Shown here one piece after another: positions 7,562 to 15,111 of a DNA stretch of 24,270 nt. Within the stretch, counting starts at the first letter, position 1; each line of letters begins with the position of its first letter. A model generated the notes under the pieces. That model made no database searches and was not told the origin of the DNA. It saw nothing but the letters and a program-made list of their open reading frames with translations. This DNA is from JAEZKC01 sp046538945 (GTDB lineage: Bacteria > Fibrobacterota > Chitinivibrionia > Chitinivibrionales > Chitinispirillaceae): assembly GCA_046538945.1 (NCBI GenBank), contig JBKHHW010000034.1, positions 1-24,270 on the forward strand, read 5' to 3'. Position numbers and translations under genes: made by a program.

Positions 7562-8767
7562 TCAGAGAAAATTTGCCAGTGAAGGCTGGATTACCCGTGC
7601 CGCTGTCTGCAAAGCGGCATTGTACACATTCTCTGTTAACGTATAGCGGCTTATCACATCCGCCATGTCCGCATCCTCCAGAGAAGACTGCAGTGTCGAG
7701 ATTTCAATATACTGCTCCTCGTTTCTGCTGAGAGTCATCTCAAACCGGTTGACCCTGGCTCCGATCTCGCTTTGACTATTGAGTATCGAATCGAACATCG
7801 AGGAAATCTCATCCAGCGCATTCTGAATGCCCTGCTGATCATTCGTATGCAGCGCCTCGTTATACCTGACGAGTGTGCCCATCATTTCCAGACCGCTCTT
7901 CTCATCTCTGAGCACATCGTCGGCAGAAATGTTGATCGCCATGGAGGTGCCCTCTTCTATTTCCCTGTGGACCTCTCCGCGGCTTGATACCGTGTTGCCG
8001 TAGACGTCTTTCCCGCGGGTCAGGTAATCGAAGCTTATAGCAAATTCACCATGTGCATAGTTGGGAGTTCCCGGAGAGACATCTTCCAGAAGATCCGTGT
8101 TCTGCAGCGTGAGCTCTCCGGTTTCATAATTTACCGTGTAATCGACCCCCTCTTCATATTCCGTCCCCTGGACCTCCAGTTTGAATGAACCGGGAAAAAT
8201 GTTGCGTACCGGTGTGTTGTCAAGACCGGAAAAAAGCTGTACCGTGGAACCCGCCGCAAGAGAATCGGCATTGTAGTGGGCCATATTCACACTCGCGTAA
8301 TCGGATGACTCCGTTCCTGAAGACTCGATTACGAACGGAGGAATTTTGGTCTGAGTGCCGTTGAAGATGTAATCACCCTTTAATTTGGTGTTGGTAACGG
8401 AAATCACCTGTCTGTAGAGCTGGTTCACTTCCTGCTGTATGAACTCCCGTTCGGTGTCGATGAGCGTATCGTTGCTGGCCTGCACGGCCAGCTCGCGCAT
8501 TCTGTGAAGCAGATCGTTCATGCTGGTCAGAGCGGTGGAACTCACACCCATGTAGGCGAGACCGTCTTCGATGTTGCGCTTGTACTGCTTCATCTGAACC
8601 TGCTTCGTGCGCATTTTCAGGTCGTTTGTGACATCGATCGGGTCATCAGAGGGGCGCAGGAGCCGTTTGCCGGTTGAGAGCTGCTCCTGAAGCTTGGCCA
8701 GATCGCCATAACGCTTGCTGATGTTTTTCTGAATGTTCAGATTCACTGATCTTAATGTGACTCTCAT
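7562..8767 (-). CDS. flgL: Flagellar hook-filament junction protein FlgL (HAP3)
   Basis: Second junction protein between hook and filament, exported by the flagellar type III apparatus. The 401-residue protein has the flagellin-like N-terminus (MRVTLRSVNLNIQKNISKRY, then QLSTGKRLLRPSDDPIDV at 29-46), the helical D1 segment with MRELAVQASNDT (90-101) and GDYIFNGTQT (131-140), and a C-terminal flagellin-like helix ending RVIQPSLANFL. Residues about 188-251 form a beta-rich insert with VRNIFPGSF, EEGVDYTVNYETGELTL and ISFDY, related to an insert in FlgK. The gene follows flgK by 12 bases in the flgJ-flgN-flgK-flgL operon. Confidence 0.96.
   Translation of the reverse strand: MRVTLRSVNLNIQKNISKRYGDLAKLQEQLSTGKRLLRPSDDPIDVTNDLKMRTKQVQMKQYKRNIEDGLAYMGVSSTALTSMNDLLHRMRELAVQASNDTLIDTEREFIQQEVNQLYRQVISVTNTKLKGDYIFNGTQTKIPPFVIESSGTESSDYASVNMAHYNADSLAAGSTVQLFSGLDNTPVRNIFPGSFKLEVQGTEYEEGVDYTVNYETGELTLQNTDLLEDVSPGTPNYAHGEFAISFDYLTRGKDVYGNTVSSRGEVHREIEEGTSMAINISADDVLRDEKSGLEMMGTLVRYNEALHTNDQQGIQNALDEISSMFDSILNSQSEIGARVNRFEMTLSRNEEQYIEISTLQSSLEDADMADVISRYTLTENVYNAALQTAARVIQPSLANFL
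8012..8203 (-). other. FlgL segment encoding EGxDY-type insert
   Basis: Encodes FlgL residues about 189-252. Key features are RNIF, then EEGVDY at 205-210, Y-x-x-G at 214-217 and F-D-Y at 246-248. The same order of motifs (ARNII, TEGTDY, Y-x-x-G, F-x-Y-R) occurs in the FlgK insert, which suggests a shared small beta domain exposed on both junction proteins. Confidence 0.6.
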
Positions 8768-8779
8768 AGCGCCCTCGCT

Positions 8780-10459
8780 TTAGATATTCATGAGTACTTG
8801 GAGCATTTCATCGGTAGTGGTTATAAGCCTCGCCGCAGCGGTGTAGGAGTGCTGATAGCGGATCATGTTCGCCATCTCCTCATCCAGCGAAACTCCCGAA
8901 ACCGAATCCTGCTGAGCTTCGTACTGGTCCACAAGGAACGTGCGGGTCTCCAGATTCGAACTGGCCTGCTGCTTGTTCAACCCCAGACGACCGATAAAGG
9001 AACTGTAGAATTCCGAAAAGGTGCTGGTGGGATTTCCCAGACCATCGGCACTCATGGTAAGGCTTGTTCTGAGTTTCGCTAGCTCTAACGCGTTGCTGTT
9101 GTCTCCAGGTCCCTTGGAGCCGCCGCTGCGGTACTGGAAGTCAATCGTGAGATCCTGCGTGTCGTAGCCATTGTGCAGCATCTGGAACGTCCCGTTGGCA
9201 TAATCTATGTGGTAGTCAGTTCCCTCCGTAAGCACGACGCTGCCGGTGCTGACGGATACCGTGTCTCGAATGATGTTGCGGGCTTTCACCGGTGGGGCCA
9301 CGCTGGGATCCTGATACAGCTGAATCGGATCTGTTCCGTAATCGTGACTGCCGGCGGGGCTGGTGTTCTGAGCAGCTATATGGGACTGGCCCCCGGAAGC
9401 CGCCGCGATGTTCAGCACATCGGAAAGAATGGATGCTGACAGGTTTATGTCGGATGCTCCCGTGGCATTGGGGGCGAAAAAGGATATCCCGCTGTAGCCG
9501 TTCAGTGTATAGCCGGTCGTGTGAATCTCGTTTGTCTTTTCCGTGATAGCTACTGCCAGTTCATCCAGTGTCTTCTGGTATGCCGGGATGGTTTCGTCTC
9601 TGCTGTCCAGCAGCCCCTTGACCTGGCCGCCCTTGGGGTCGTAGGCGAGGTTTGAATCTGCGAAACGGATTCCCAGATCTTTTACCGATGTTCCGTCCGG
9701 AAGATTTCTCGTGGCAGTGGTGATCTCCAGATCCTGGGTGAACACAGGTGAAACGAGGATGCTTCCGGCGGTAGTTATCGTAACCTGCCCATTGTCATTT
9801 TCCTGTGTGGTGATGTCGATGAGCTTTGAAAGTTCCTTGACCAGCATATCCCGTTTGTCACGGCTGTCGTTTGCATTCTGGTCGCCGATCTCGATCGCGC
9901 CGACTTCCTGGTTGAGATTGAAGATCTGGCGGGACAGTTGATTTATTCTGTCTACGCGCGAAGGAAGCTGGTCGTTTCTTTCCTGACGCAGATCCCGAAG
10001 CTCTCCCGAAAGTGTGTGGAAAACACTGACCAGCTCTTCTGCATTCGATCTCACCATTGTCCGTGCGGCAACATCGGAAGGGTTGTTGGCCAGGTTCTGC
10101 CAGGAGTCGAAAAACTGATCTATATAGTTCTGCAGGCCCTTGTCACTGGGTTCTGTAAAAACATCTTCCAGTCTGGACAGTGTGTTGTCCATTTCCTCAA
10201 AGTAGCCCACCTCCATGTTCTGGTGCCTTATCTGTTCGTCGACGAAGGTGTTGCGCATGCGTTCGATATCTATGACATCGGCACCCATTCCCATCTGGCC
10301 GAAAACCGAATCGTAATGATAGGCGGTGGTGGTGTTCACCCGCTTGCGGGAATAGCCCTCCACATCCGCATTAGAGATGTTCTGGCTTGTCACATCCATC
10401 TGTAGCTGGGAGACGTTCATTCCCTTGGTGCCTATATTTAGAACGGAAAGCAGACTCAT
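8780..10459 (-). CDS. flgK: Flagellar hook-associated protein FlgK (HAP1)
   Basis: First hook-filament junction protein. The 559 residues are typical in length. The N-terminus shows the hook/rod signature (MSLLSVLNIGTKGMNVSQLQ, then SQNISNADVEGYSRKRV at 25-41). A helical region follows (SWQNLANNPSDVAARTMV at 119-136, NDSRDKRDMLVKELSKLIDI at 197-216), and the C-terminus is VSLDEEMANMIRYQHSYTAA (523-542), ending EMLQVLMNI. An insert at about 392-446 carries ARNIIRDTV, TEGTDYHIDYANG and DFQYRSGG and is related to one in FlgL. It lies 14 bases downstream of flgN, its predicted export chaperone, and 12 bases upstream of flgL. Confidence 0.96.
   Translation of the reverse strand: MSLLSVLNIGTKGMNVSQLQMDVTSQNISNADVEGYSRKRVNTTTAYHYDSVFGQMGMGADVIDIERMRNTFVDEQIRHQNMEVGYFEEMDNTLSRLEDVFTEPSDKGLQNYIDQFFDSWQNLANNPSDVAARTMVRSNAEELVSVFHTLSGELRDLRQERNDQLPSRVDRINQLSRQIFNLNQEVGAIEIGDQNANDSRDKRDMLVKELSKLIDITTQENDNGQVTITTAGSILVSPVFTQDLEITTATRNLPDGTSVKDLGIRFADSNLAYDPKGGQVKGLLDSRDETIPAYQKTLDELAVAITEKTNEIHTTGYTLNGYSGISFFAPNATGASDINLSASILSDVLNIAAASGGQSHIAAQNTSPAGSHDYGTDPIQLYQDPSVAPPVKARNIIRDTVSVSTGSVVLTEGTDYHIDYANGTFQMLHNGYDTQDLTIDFQYRSGGSKGPGDNSNALELAKLRTSLTMSADGLGNPTSTFSEFYSSFIGRLGLNKQQASSNLETRTFLVDQYEAQQDSVSGVSLDEEMANMIRYQHSYTAAARLITTTDEMLQVLMNI
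9122..9286 (-). other. FlgK segment encoding EGxDY-type insert
   Basis: Encodes FlgK residues about 392-446: ARNII (393-397), TEGTDYHIDYANG (411-423) and IDFQY (439-443). Conserved points shared with FlgL 189-252 are RNI, EGxDY, Y-x-x-G and F-x-Y-x-x-G. The FlgL version is about ten residues longer, because of an extra loop before the last strand. Confidence 0.6.
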
Positions 10460-10473
10460 CTTCTCTTCTCCCT

Positions 10474-10980
10474 CTACATTACCTGGTTGAACACTGAAAC
10501 TCCTGAAGTCCTGGGCGAAAAGTCGCCTTTATGCCGGTAGCCGTTTTTCTGACGGGCCGATTCCCTGATCATGTCGAATGTTTGTGCGATCGCTGTGATT
10601 CCCTCTTCGAGCAAAAGTGAATTCGAAGTGTTGATTTTCGAAAGTTCGGAAATGAGGCTGTTGAGGGATGATTTCAATTCCTCAAGCTTGGATTTCTGAT
10701 CCGTATCGCAGTAGTTCATGAGCGTGATCAGCCGGTTGGAGGAAACCTGTTCTCCCAGTGCTCTCTTTATTCTGTTGCAGCATTCGATCCGTCGCTCCTC
10801 AGTCTTTTCCAGAAGACAGATCTGTTCATCGTATTTCGAGCTGCTTTTCTGAAGTGATGCGATGTCGTCATGCTTGATGATCCTATTCATCGCTGTTGCA
10901 ATGTTGATCAACTGACGATGAATATCGTTCTCCTGGATTAATAGCTGAATCAGATCGTCGAAAAGCCTCTTCGCATCCAT
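10474..10980 (-). CDS. flgN: FlgN-family flagellar export chaperone
   Basis: Small cytoplasmic chaperone expected to hold FlgK and FlgL for export. The 168-residue sequence is almost entirely helical and coiled-coil-like. It has a LIQLLIQENDIHRQLINIAT start, a central helix with many Glu/Lys, and LKSSLNSLISELSKINTSNS (about 124-143) before the L-L-E-E-G-I segment, which is the usual FlgN C-terminal pattern. The last 20 residues look disordered. Placement supports the call: it starts two bases after the flgJ-like gene ends and is 14 bases from flgK. Sequence similarity within FlgN proteins is low, so the assignment rests partly on context. Confidence 0.9.
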   Translation of the reverse strand: MDAKRLFDDLIQLLIQENDIHRQLINIATAMNRIIKHDDIASLQKSSSKYDEQICLLEKTEERRIECCNRIKRALGEQVSSNRLITLMNYCDTDQKSKLEELKSSLNSLISELSKINTSNSLLLEEGITAIAQTFDMIRESARQKNGYRHKGDFSPRTSGVSVFNQVM

Positions 10981-10982
10981 AT

Positions 10983-11792
10983 TTACTTCCGTTCCGCTGC
11001 CTGTGCAGCTGATTCATCGCGTAAACGCAGTACCGCCTTCACATACTCCTGGGTTTCCCGGTAGGGAGGGATGCCGTTGTGTTTTCTGACTGCCCCCGGG
11101 CCCGCATTGTATGATGCAAGCGCAAGATTCTCATCACCATCGAACATCTGCAGCATTTTTTTCAGATATCTCACACCGCCCTGAATATTCTCTTCAGGTG
11201 AAAAGGGGTAAACCACACCCTGCTCGCGAGCCGTTCCGTCCATGAGCTGCATAAGCCCTTTGGCTCCCGCGTGTGATACTGCCTGAGGATTTCCGGCCGA
11301 TTCCCGGGCGATAACCGCAGTCACCAGATGCTCATCCACGCCGAAACGGGAACTGATCGAGCGTATAAGACCGTTCCATCTGTCTTTGACTCTGGAAAGA
11401 AGGCCTGCGCCACCACTTACAGCATTCTGTGCTGCTCCCGCGGCATTTGTCTTCTGTCTCTGAAGGGCCCACAGGGGCACATTGAAGTCTTTGCGCCATT
11501 CACCATCGGGAGCCTCGGAGGACTCGCTCTGCCCAATCTCCTTCATTATAAGATCGGCAAGACCCAAAGACGCATGGTCGGTGCTCATTTTGGTGTATTC
11601 ACTGTCAAGCATATCCGTATAGATCTTCTCTCCCATGCTGGTGGGAATCAGAGATCCTTCCCCGACCGTTTTGCGCATCGCCTTGAGCATCATCGAGGTA
11701 AACATCGCCTCGAACTCTTTGGCTACCCGCCACGTTCTGCCAGAACTTGCTTGCGGGGTGTTTTGCGGTATTGCTGCTGCTTGAGTTTTCAT
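10983..11792 (-). CDS. flgJ: FlgJ-like rod-binding protein fused to SLT lytic transglycosylase
   Basis: 269 residues in two domains. Residues about 22-88 are the FlgJ-type rod-binding domain (VAKEFEAMFTSMMLKAMRKT, MGEKIYTDMLDSEYTKMSTD), thought to cap and assist rod assembly in the periplasm. Residues about 140-258 are a lytic transglycosylase domain of the SLT/GH23 type: catalytic E164 in IARESAGNP, GAKGLMQLM (176-184), GGVRYLKKML (205-214), ASYNAGPGAV (226-235) and PPYRETQEYV. Enterobacterial FlgJ carries a glucosaminidase there instead. No signal peptide is visible, consistent with export through the flagellar apparatus. It is the first gene of the operon; the ATG at 11792 has AAGGAAAG just upstream and a near-perfect sigma54 promoter. 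Confidence 0.93.
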   Translation of the reverse strand: MKTQAAAIPQNTPQASSGRTWRVAKEFEAMFTSMMLKAMRKTVGEGSLIPTSMGEKIYTDMLDSEYTKMSTDHASLGLADLIMKEIGQSESSEAPDGEWRKDFNVPLWALQRQKTNAAGAAQNAVSGGAGLLSRVKDRWNGLIRSISSRFGVDEHLVTAVIARESAGNPQAVSHAGAKGLMQLMDGTAREQGVVYPFSPEENIQGGVRYLKKMLQMFDGDENLALASYNAGPGAVRKHNGIPPYRETQEYVKAVLRLRDESAAQAAERK

Positions 11793-11822
11793 AAGAACTT
11801 TCCTTTTTCCGCCCTATTGAAT

Positions 11823-11839
11823 ATGCAACCGTTGTGCCA
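11823..11839 (-). promoter_or_regulatory. sigma54 (-24/-12) promoter of flgJ-flgN-flgK-flgL
   Basis: Minus strand TGGCACAACGGTTGCAT (11839-11823) is a full match to TGGCAC-N5-TTGCAT with GG-N10-GC spacing. The predicted start is near 11812, about 20 bases before the flgJ ATG at 11792. The four genes downstream are spaced 2, 14 and 12 bases apart and look like one unit. Confidence 0.9.
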
Positions 11840-11892
11840 GTGCTGAAAAAGACGTCATATCAACAGGTTGCATACGATCGGCCGGACCGAAA

Positions 11893-11909
11893 GAGGCAAG
11901 TTTTGCCTC
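11893..11909. promoter_or_regulatory. 17-bp perfect dyad upstream of flgJ promoter (candidate enhancer site)
   Basis: gaggcaagttttgcctc: perfect 7-bp arms GAGGCAA/TTGCCTC around a 3-base centre. It is 53 bp upstream of the sigma54 promoter, about -81 to -97 from the predicted start, the usual position of activator sites at sigma54 promoters. A second dyad, GAGGG-N10-CCCTC (11912-11931), is centred about 20 bp further, two helical turns away, so a tandem site is possible. Confidence 0.55.
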
Positions 11910-12068
11910 CGGAGGGCAGAAATGTTCCCTCTAAAGCTTTCGGGAATATTTCTTTTAAATGAATTTAAGCTGCAAGATTTGTTGCCTGCTCTCCGTAATT
12001 CAACTAAATTTAGGGCAAAGCCGCACAGGTTTGTTTCAAATCGATGATGCAGGTGTTAAGGGGGGTAA

Positions 12069-12440
12069 ATGATTAAGGTTCTGATAGCTGATGAAGATCT
12101 TGATTTTCATGAGCTGATGGATGATGTTCTGGAGATCAATTTCAGGGATGTTAAGATCGATCGGGCTCTCAGCATCGAGAATTTCTGGAACAGAATCAAA
12201 GAGAGCGGGGATCAGTACGATCTGATACTCTTCAACTTCAGCCTCCAGCAGGAGAGCAAAGAATGTGTCCTGAACACCATCAAGAAACTGGATCCGATGC
12301 TTATGGGCAAGCTGGTTCTGGTCGGCAACAAGCCGGATGACCTGCCTTGCAATCCGGAACTGATGGATCTGCCGTTTTTAAAAAAGCCGTTTTCACTCGA
12401 CCATTTCGGGGAAGTGGTCAAGAAGACGTGCGCAGCCTGA
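12069..12440 (+). CDS. Receiver-domain protein lacking the phosphoacceptor Asp
   Basis: 123 residues, a single CheY-like receiver domain with no output domain. The first strand and acidic pair are VLIADED (D8, E9), and the C-terminal LKKPFS keeps the conserved Lys-Pro. The strand that should end in the phosphorylated Asp reads YDLILFNFSL, so Asn56 sits at the acceptor position. The T/S switch strand reads LVLVGNK, with Gly where Thr/Ser is usual. Normal phosphotransfer therefore looks impossible; a constitutive or protein-binding role is more likely. The ATG at 12069 follows a G-rich ribosome binding site (aagggggg). It diverges from the flagellar operon and lies 34 bases before the tatD gene. 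Role in motility is inference from position. Confidence 0.85.
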   Translation: MIKVLIADEDLDFHELMDDVLEINFRDVKIDRALSIENFWNRIKESGDQYDLILFNFSLQQESKECVLNTIKKLDPMLMGKLVLVGNKPDDLPCNPELMDLPFLKKPFSLDHFGEVVKKTCAA

Positions 12441-12474
12441 CCGTCCCGGAGAGACTCAGGGAAAATCACACCGT

Positions 12475-13239
12475 ATGTTCGATACCCACTGCCATCTTCA
12501 GGATGAGAGAATCTCAGCTGAAGTGGAGGGTGTAATCAGCAGAGCTGCCCGCAGCGGCATTCGCCGTATGCTCTGCTGCGGCACCAGAGAACAGGACTGG
12601 GCAGGAGTTTCTGAGCTGGCTTCGGTATACGAAGAGGTCTGCGGCGCATTCGGCCTTCATCCCTGGTTTATCGCAACCAGAAGTCCTGACTGGCTGCAGT
12701 CCTTGGAAAAATATCTGACCTATTCCCCAGGTGCGGCAATCGGAGAAATCGGACTGGATCACACTTGGGAACCCCGCAACGACCAGGATCAGGCTGAGGT
12801 GTTCATTCAGCAGCTCGATCTGGCCCGGGAACTGAAACGTCCAGTTTCCATTCACTGTCGGAAAGCCTGGGGGGATCTTCTAAAGATTTTGCAGAAGCGT
12901 GGAGGTCTTGAAAACGGCGGGGCGATTCATTCATACTCTGGTCCGCCCGACCTGATCCATGTTTTGGAGAAGCTCAATTGTCATATCTCCTTTTCGGGAT
13001 CGATTCTCAATCCCCGCAACAAGCGGGCTCAGAATTCACTGTCGCAGGTTTCCCCAGAGAGACTTCTTGTTGAAACAGACAGCCCCGACCTTCTTCCGAA
13101 GGGTGTTCCGGGCAGCAACAATGAACCTCAAAATCTGGTTTTGATTGTGAAACGGATTGCCGATTTTCTCGGTAAACCGTTAGAGGAAATTGCGTTCAGG
13201 ACAGAAAAGAACGGGAATGAATTGTTTAAAGCTGGGTGA
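12475..13239 (+). CDS. tatD: TatD family metal-dependent hydrolase (deoxyribonuclease)
   Basis: 254 residues, the normal length of TatD-type TIM-barrel phosphodiesterases, which act as 3'-5' exonucleases or deoxyribonucleases in the cytoplasm. All metal ligands are visible: DTHCHL at 3-8 (H5, H7), GEIGLD at 90-95 (E91), HCRKAW (H127), H152 in AIHSYSG, and ETDSPDL at 200-206 (D202). NEP at 216-218 is also typical. The substrate of this copy cannot be told (TatD, YcfH/YjjV type), so the symbol is tentative. It starts 34 bases after the receiver gene and converges with the EAL gene, with only nine bases between their stop codons and no visible terminator. Confidence 0.92.
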   Translation: MFDTHCHLQDERISAEVEGVISRAARSGIRRMLCCGTREQDWAGVSELASVYEEVCGAFGLHPWFIATRSPDWLQSLEKYLTYSPGAAIGEIGLDHTWEPRNDQDQAEVFIQQLDLARELKRPVSIHCRKAWGDLLKILQKRGGLENGGAIHSYSGPPDLIHVLEKLNCHISFSGSILNPRNKRAQNSLSQVSPERLLVETDSPDLLPKGVPGSNNEPQNLVLIVKRIADFLGKPLEEIAFRTEKNGNELFKAG

Positions 13240-13248
13240 AGAGGGTGC

Positions 13249-15039
13249 TCAGCAGGCGGTGTTGTAGTTCTCTTCTTTCATTAAAAGTCTTGTGAAAGAA
13301 ACGGCATCAACAGGCGGACTGTAAAGATATCCCTGCACCTTTTCGCACCCCAGTTCCAGAAGGTATTCCGCCTGGGCTTCGTTTTCCACTCCCTCTGCGA
13401 TGACGGTAAGCTTTAGTGAATGCGCCAGGGCAACTATGGCGGCTGCGATCGCGGCGTCGTTTGCGTCTCCCGGCATATCCATCACGAACGAACGGTCCAC
13501 TTTCAGAGTGTCGATCGGAAATTTTTTCAGGTAGCTCAGCGAGGAGTAGCCGGTCCCGAAATCATCTATGGCGATCCGGATTCCCATGGCTTTTAGTTCG
13601 CTTAGGGTCCTGAGAGTCTGTTCCGGGTTTTTCATACCCAGTGATTCCGTGATCTCCAGTTCGAGAAATTGCGGTTCGAGCCTGGCTTCTTTAAGAGCAC
13701 TGTCCACGATTGAAACCAGGTCCTGCTGCTGGAACTGGCGGGCGGAAAGATTCACTGAAATTACCAGGTTTTTGTAGTCCTTGTGCCACATTTTTGCCTG
13801 TTTGCAGGCGGTGCGCAGCACCCATTCACCTATGGGCAGAATGAGTCCGGTTTCTTCGGCGATCGGAACGAACTGCGCCGGGGAGATCATTCCCAGCTCC
13901 GGATGCTTCCAGCGGATCAGCGCCTCCATGCCGGATACTCTCCCCGTGGCAAGATCAAGCTGAGGTTGATAGAAATTCACCAGCTCGTTTCTTTTCAGGG
14001 CTTTTCTGAGGCTGTGTTCGAGGGTGAGCTGTTCGAATGCTTTGGCATTCATGGCAGGCAAATAGTGCTGATAGTTGTTGATGCCCAGCTCCTTAGCCCG
14101 GTGCATTGCGGCTTCCGCATTCTTCAGAATCGACTCCAGCCCGTCACCGTCTGTGGGAAAGATGCTTATTCCGATGCTTGTGGTGGTGTAAATCTCATGC
14201 TCTCCCAGCTGAACCGGCATGGCACAGGAGGCCAGTATCCGTTTAGCAACTCTGGCGGCATCCTGCTGCTGAGCGATCTCTTCCAGAATGATTGCGAATT
14301 CATCATCTCCCAGCCTGAAAACGGCATCCACATCCCTGATACAGGTTTTGAGCCGTTCGGCGATTGTCTGCAGCAGTGCATCACCCGTTTGATATCCCAG
14401 AGTATCGTTAATCAGTTTGAATCTGTTGAGGTCCAGAAGCAGCAGCGCCATGAGTTGATTGTTTCTGCGTGCATGATTGATCATGAAAGTAAGCCGGTCC
14501 TGCAGCAGGATGCGGTTGGGGAGTCCTGTCAAAGAATCATAGTAAGCGTGTTTGTGGCTTTCAGCTTTTTGCAGGATACTCTTTGTAATATCGGTGAAAA
14601 TACCGATATAGTATGTAATGTCGCTGTTGTCGTCTCTCATTGCATTGATTACAAGCCATTCCGGATAGATCTCTCCGTTTTTACGCCTGTTCCATATCTC
14701 GCCCTGCCATGATCCAGCTGTTTTCAGAGAATTCCACATGTTTTTATAGAAGTCGCTGCCGTGGCGGTTGGATTTGAGAAGAGAGGGCGACTTTCCTACT
14801 ATTTCGGAGGAGTGATACCCGGTTATACTCGAAAAACCGGGGTTGATCTTGAGAACTTTGCTCTGAGGATCGGTGATTATTATGCCCTCGGATGCATTTT
14901 CGAAGATGATATCACCCAGAAGAAGCTTCTCGTGGACAGATTCGGTGCACTTTGGGGCGTTAGTCAGTTTCTGAAGCTGCTCTTTGATCTGTTCCAGTTC
15001 AAGAGCGAGCTGCTGTCGTGTTTTCTGTGTCTGTTTCAT
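13249..15039 (-). CDS. PAS-GGDEF-EAL c-di-GMP phosphodiesterase (degenerate GGDEF)
   Basis: 596-residue soluble signalling protein: an N-terminal coiled coil (about 5-27), a PAS sensor domain (about 38-155; NPGFSSITGY, then GEIYPEWLVINAM), a GGDEF domain (165-325) and an EAL domain (335-590). The EAL site is complete: MEALIRWKHP (371-380), LEITES (461-466), IDDFGTGYSSL (491-501), KVDRSF (513-518), AEGVE (548-552), QGYLYSPP (569-576). It should therefore hydrolyse c-di-GMP. The GGDEF motif reads GDDEF (244-248), and the metal loop reads LDLNRFK, so cyclase activity is doubtful and a GTP-binding regulatory role is possible. There are no membrane segments. The start ATG 15039 has TAAGG ten bases upstream and a strong sigma70 promoter. 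Its nearness to flagellar genes fits motility control. Confidence 0.95.
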   Translation of the reverse strand: MKQTQKTRQQLALELEQIKEQLQKLTNAPKCTESVHEKLLLGDIIFENASEGIIITDPQSKVLKINPGFSSITGYHSSEIVGKSPSLLKSNRHGSDFYKNMWNSLKTAGSWQGEIWNRRKNGEIYPEWLVINAMRDDNSDITYYIGIFTDITKSILQKAESHKHAYYDSLTGLPNRILLQDRLTFMINHARRNNQLMALLLLDLNRFKLINDTLGYQTGDALLQTIAERLKTCIRDVDAVFRLGDDEFAIILEEIAQQQDAARVAKRILASCAMPVQLGEHEIYTTTSIGISIFPTDGDGLESILKNAEAAMHRAKELGINNYQHYLPAMNAKAFEQLTLEHSLRKALKRNELVNFYQPQLDLATGRVSGMEALIRWKHPELGMISPAQFVPIAEETGLILPIGEWVLRTACKQAKMWHKDYKNLVISVNLSARQFQQQDLVSIVDSALKEARLEPQFLELEITESLGMKNPEQTLRTLSELKAMGIRIAIDDFGTGYSSLSYLKKFPIDTLKVDRSFVMDMPGDANDAAIAAAIVALAHSLKLTVIAEGVENEAQAEYLLELGCEKVQGYLYSPPVDAVSFTRLLMKEENYNTAC

Positions 15040-15082
15040 CTAATCAAGCCTTACGACAACAGTTAAAGTCAATTATGGAAAT

Positions 15083-15111
15083 ATTATACCACGATAAACA
15101 TCACAAAACAA
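15083..15111 (-). promoter_or_regulatory. sigma70 promoter of the PAS-GGDEF-EAL gene
   Basis: Minus strand TTGTTT (15111-15106), a 17-bp spacer, then a perfect TATAAT (15088-15083) preceded by TGG, i.e. an extended -10. The predicted start is near 15076, giving a leader of about 37 bases. Confidence 0.75.

Noticed and set aside
11968..11985. sigma54-like GCTGCAAGATTTGTTGCC on the + strand upstream of the receiver gene
   Set aside because: The -24 GG doublet is GC, and other -24 bases differ; too weak beside the two clear promoters.
12010..12068. Words resembling a c-di-GMP-I (GEMM) riboswitch (GGGCAAAGCC near 12013) before the receiver gene
   Set aside because: The paired stems, the GAAA tetraloop and the second conserved half are missing; only a short word matches.
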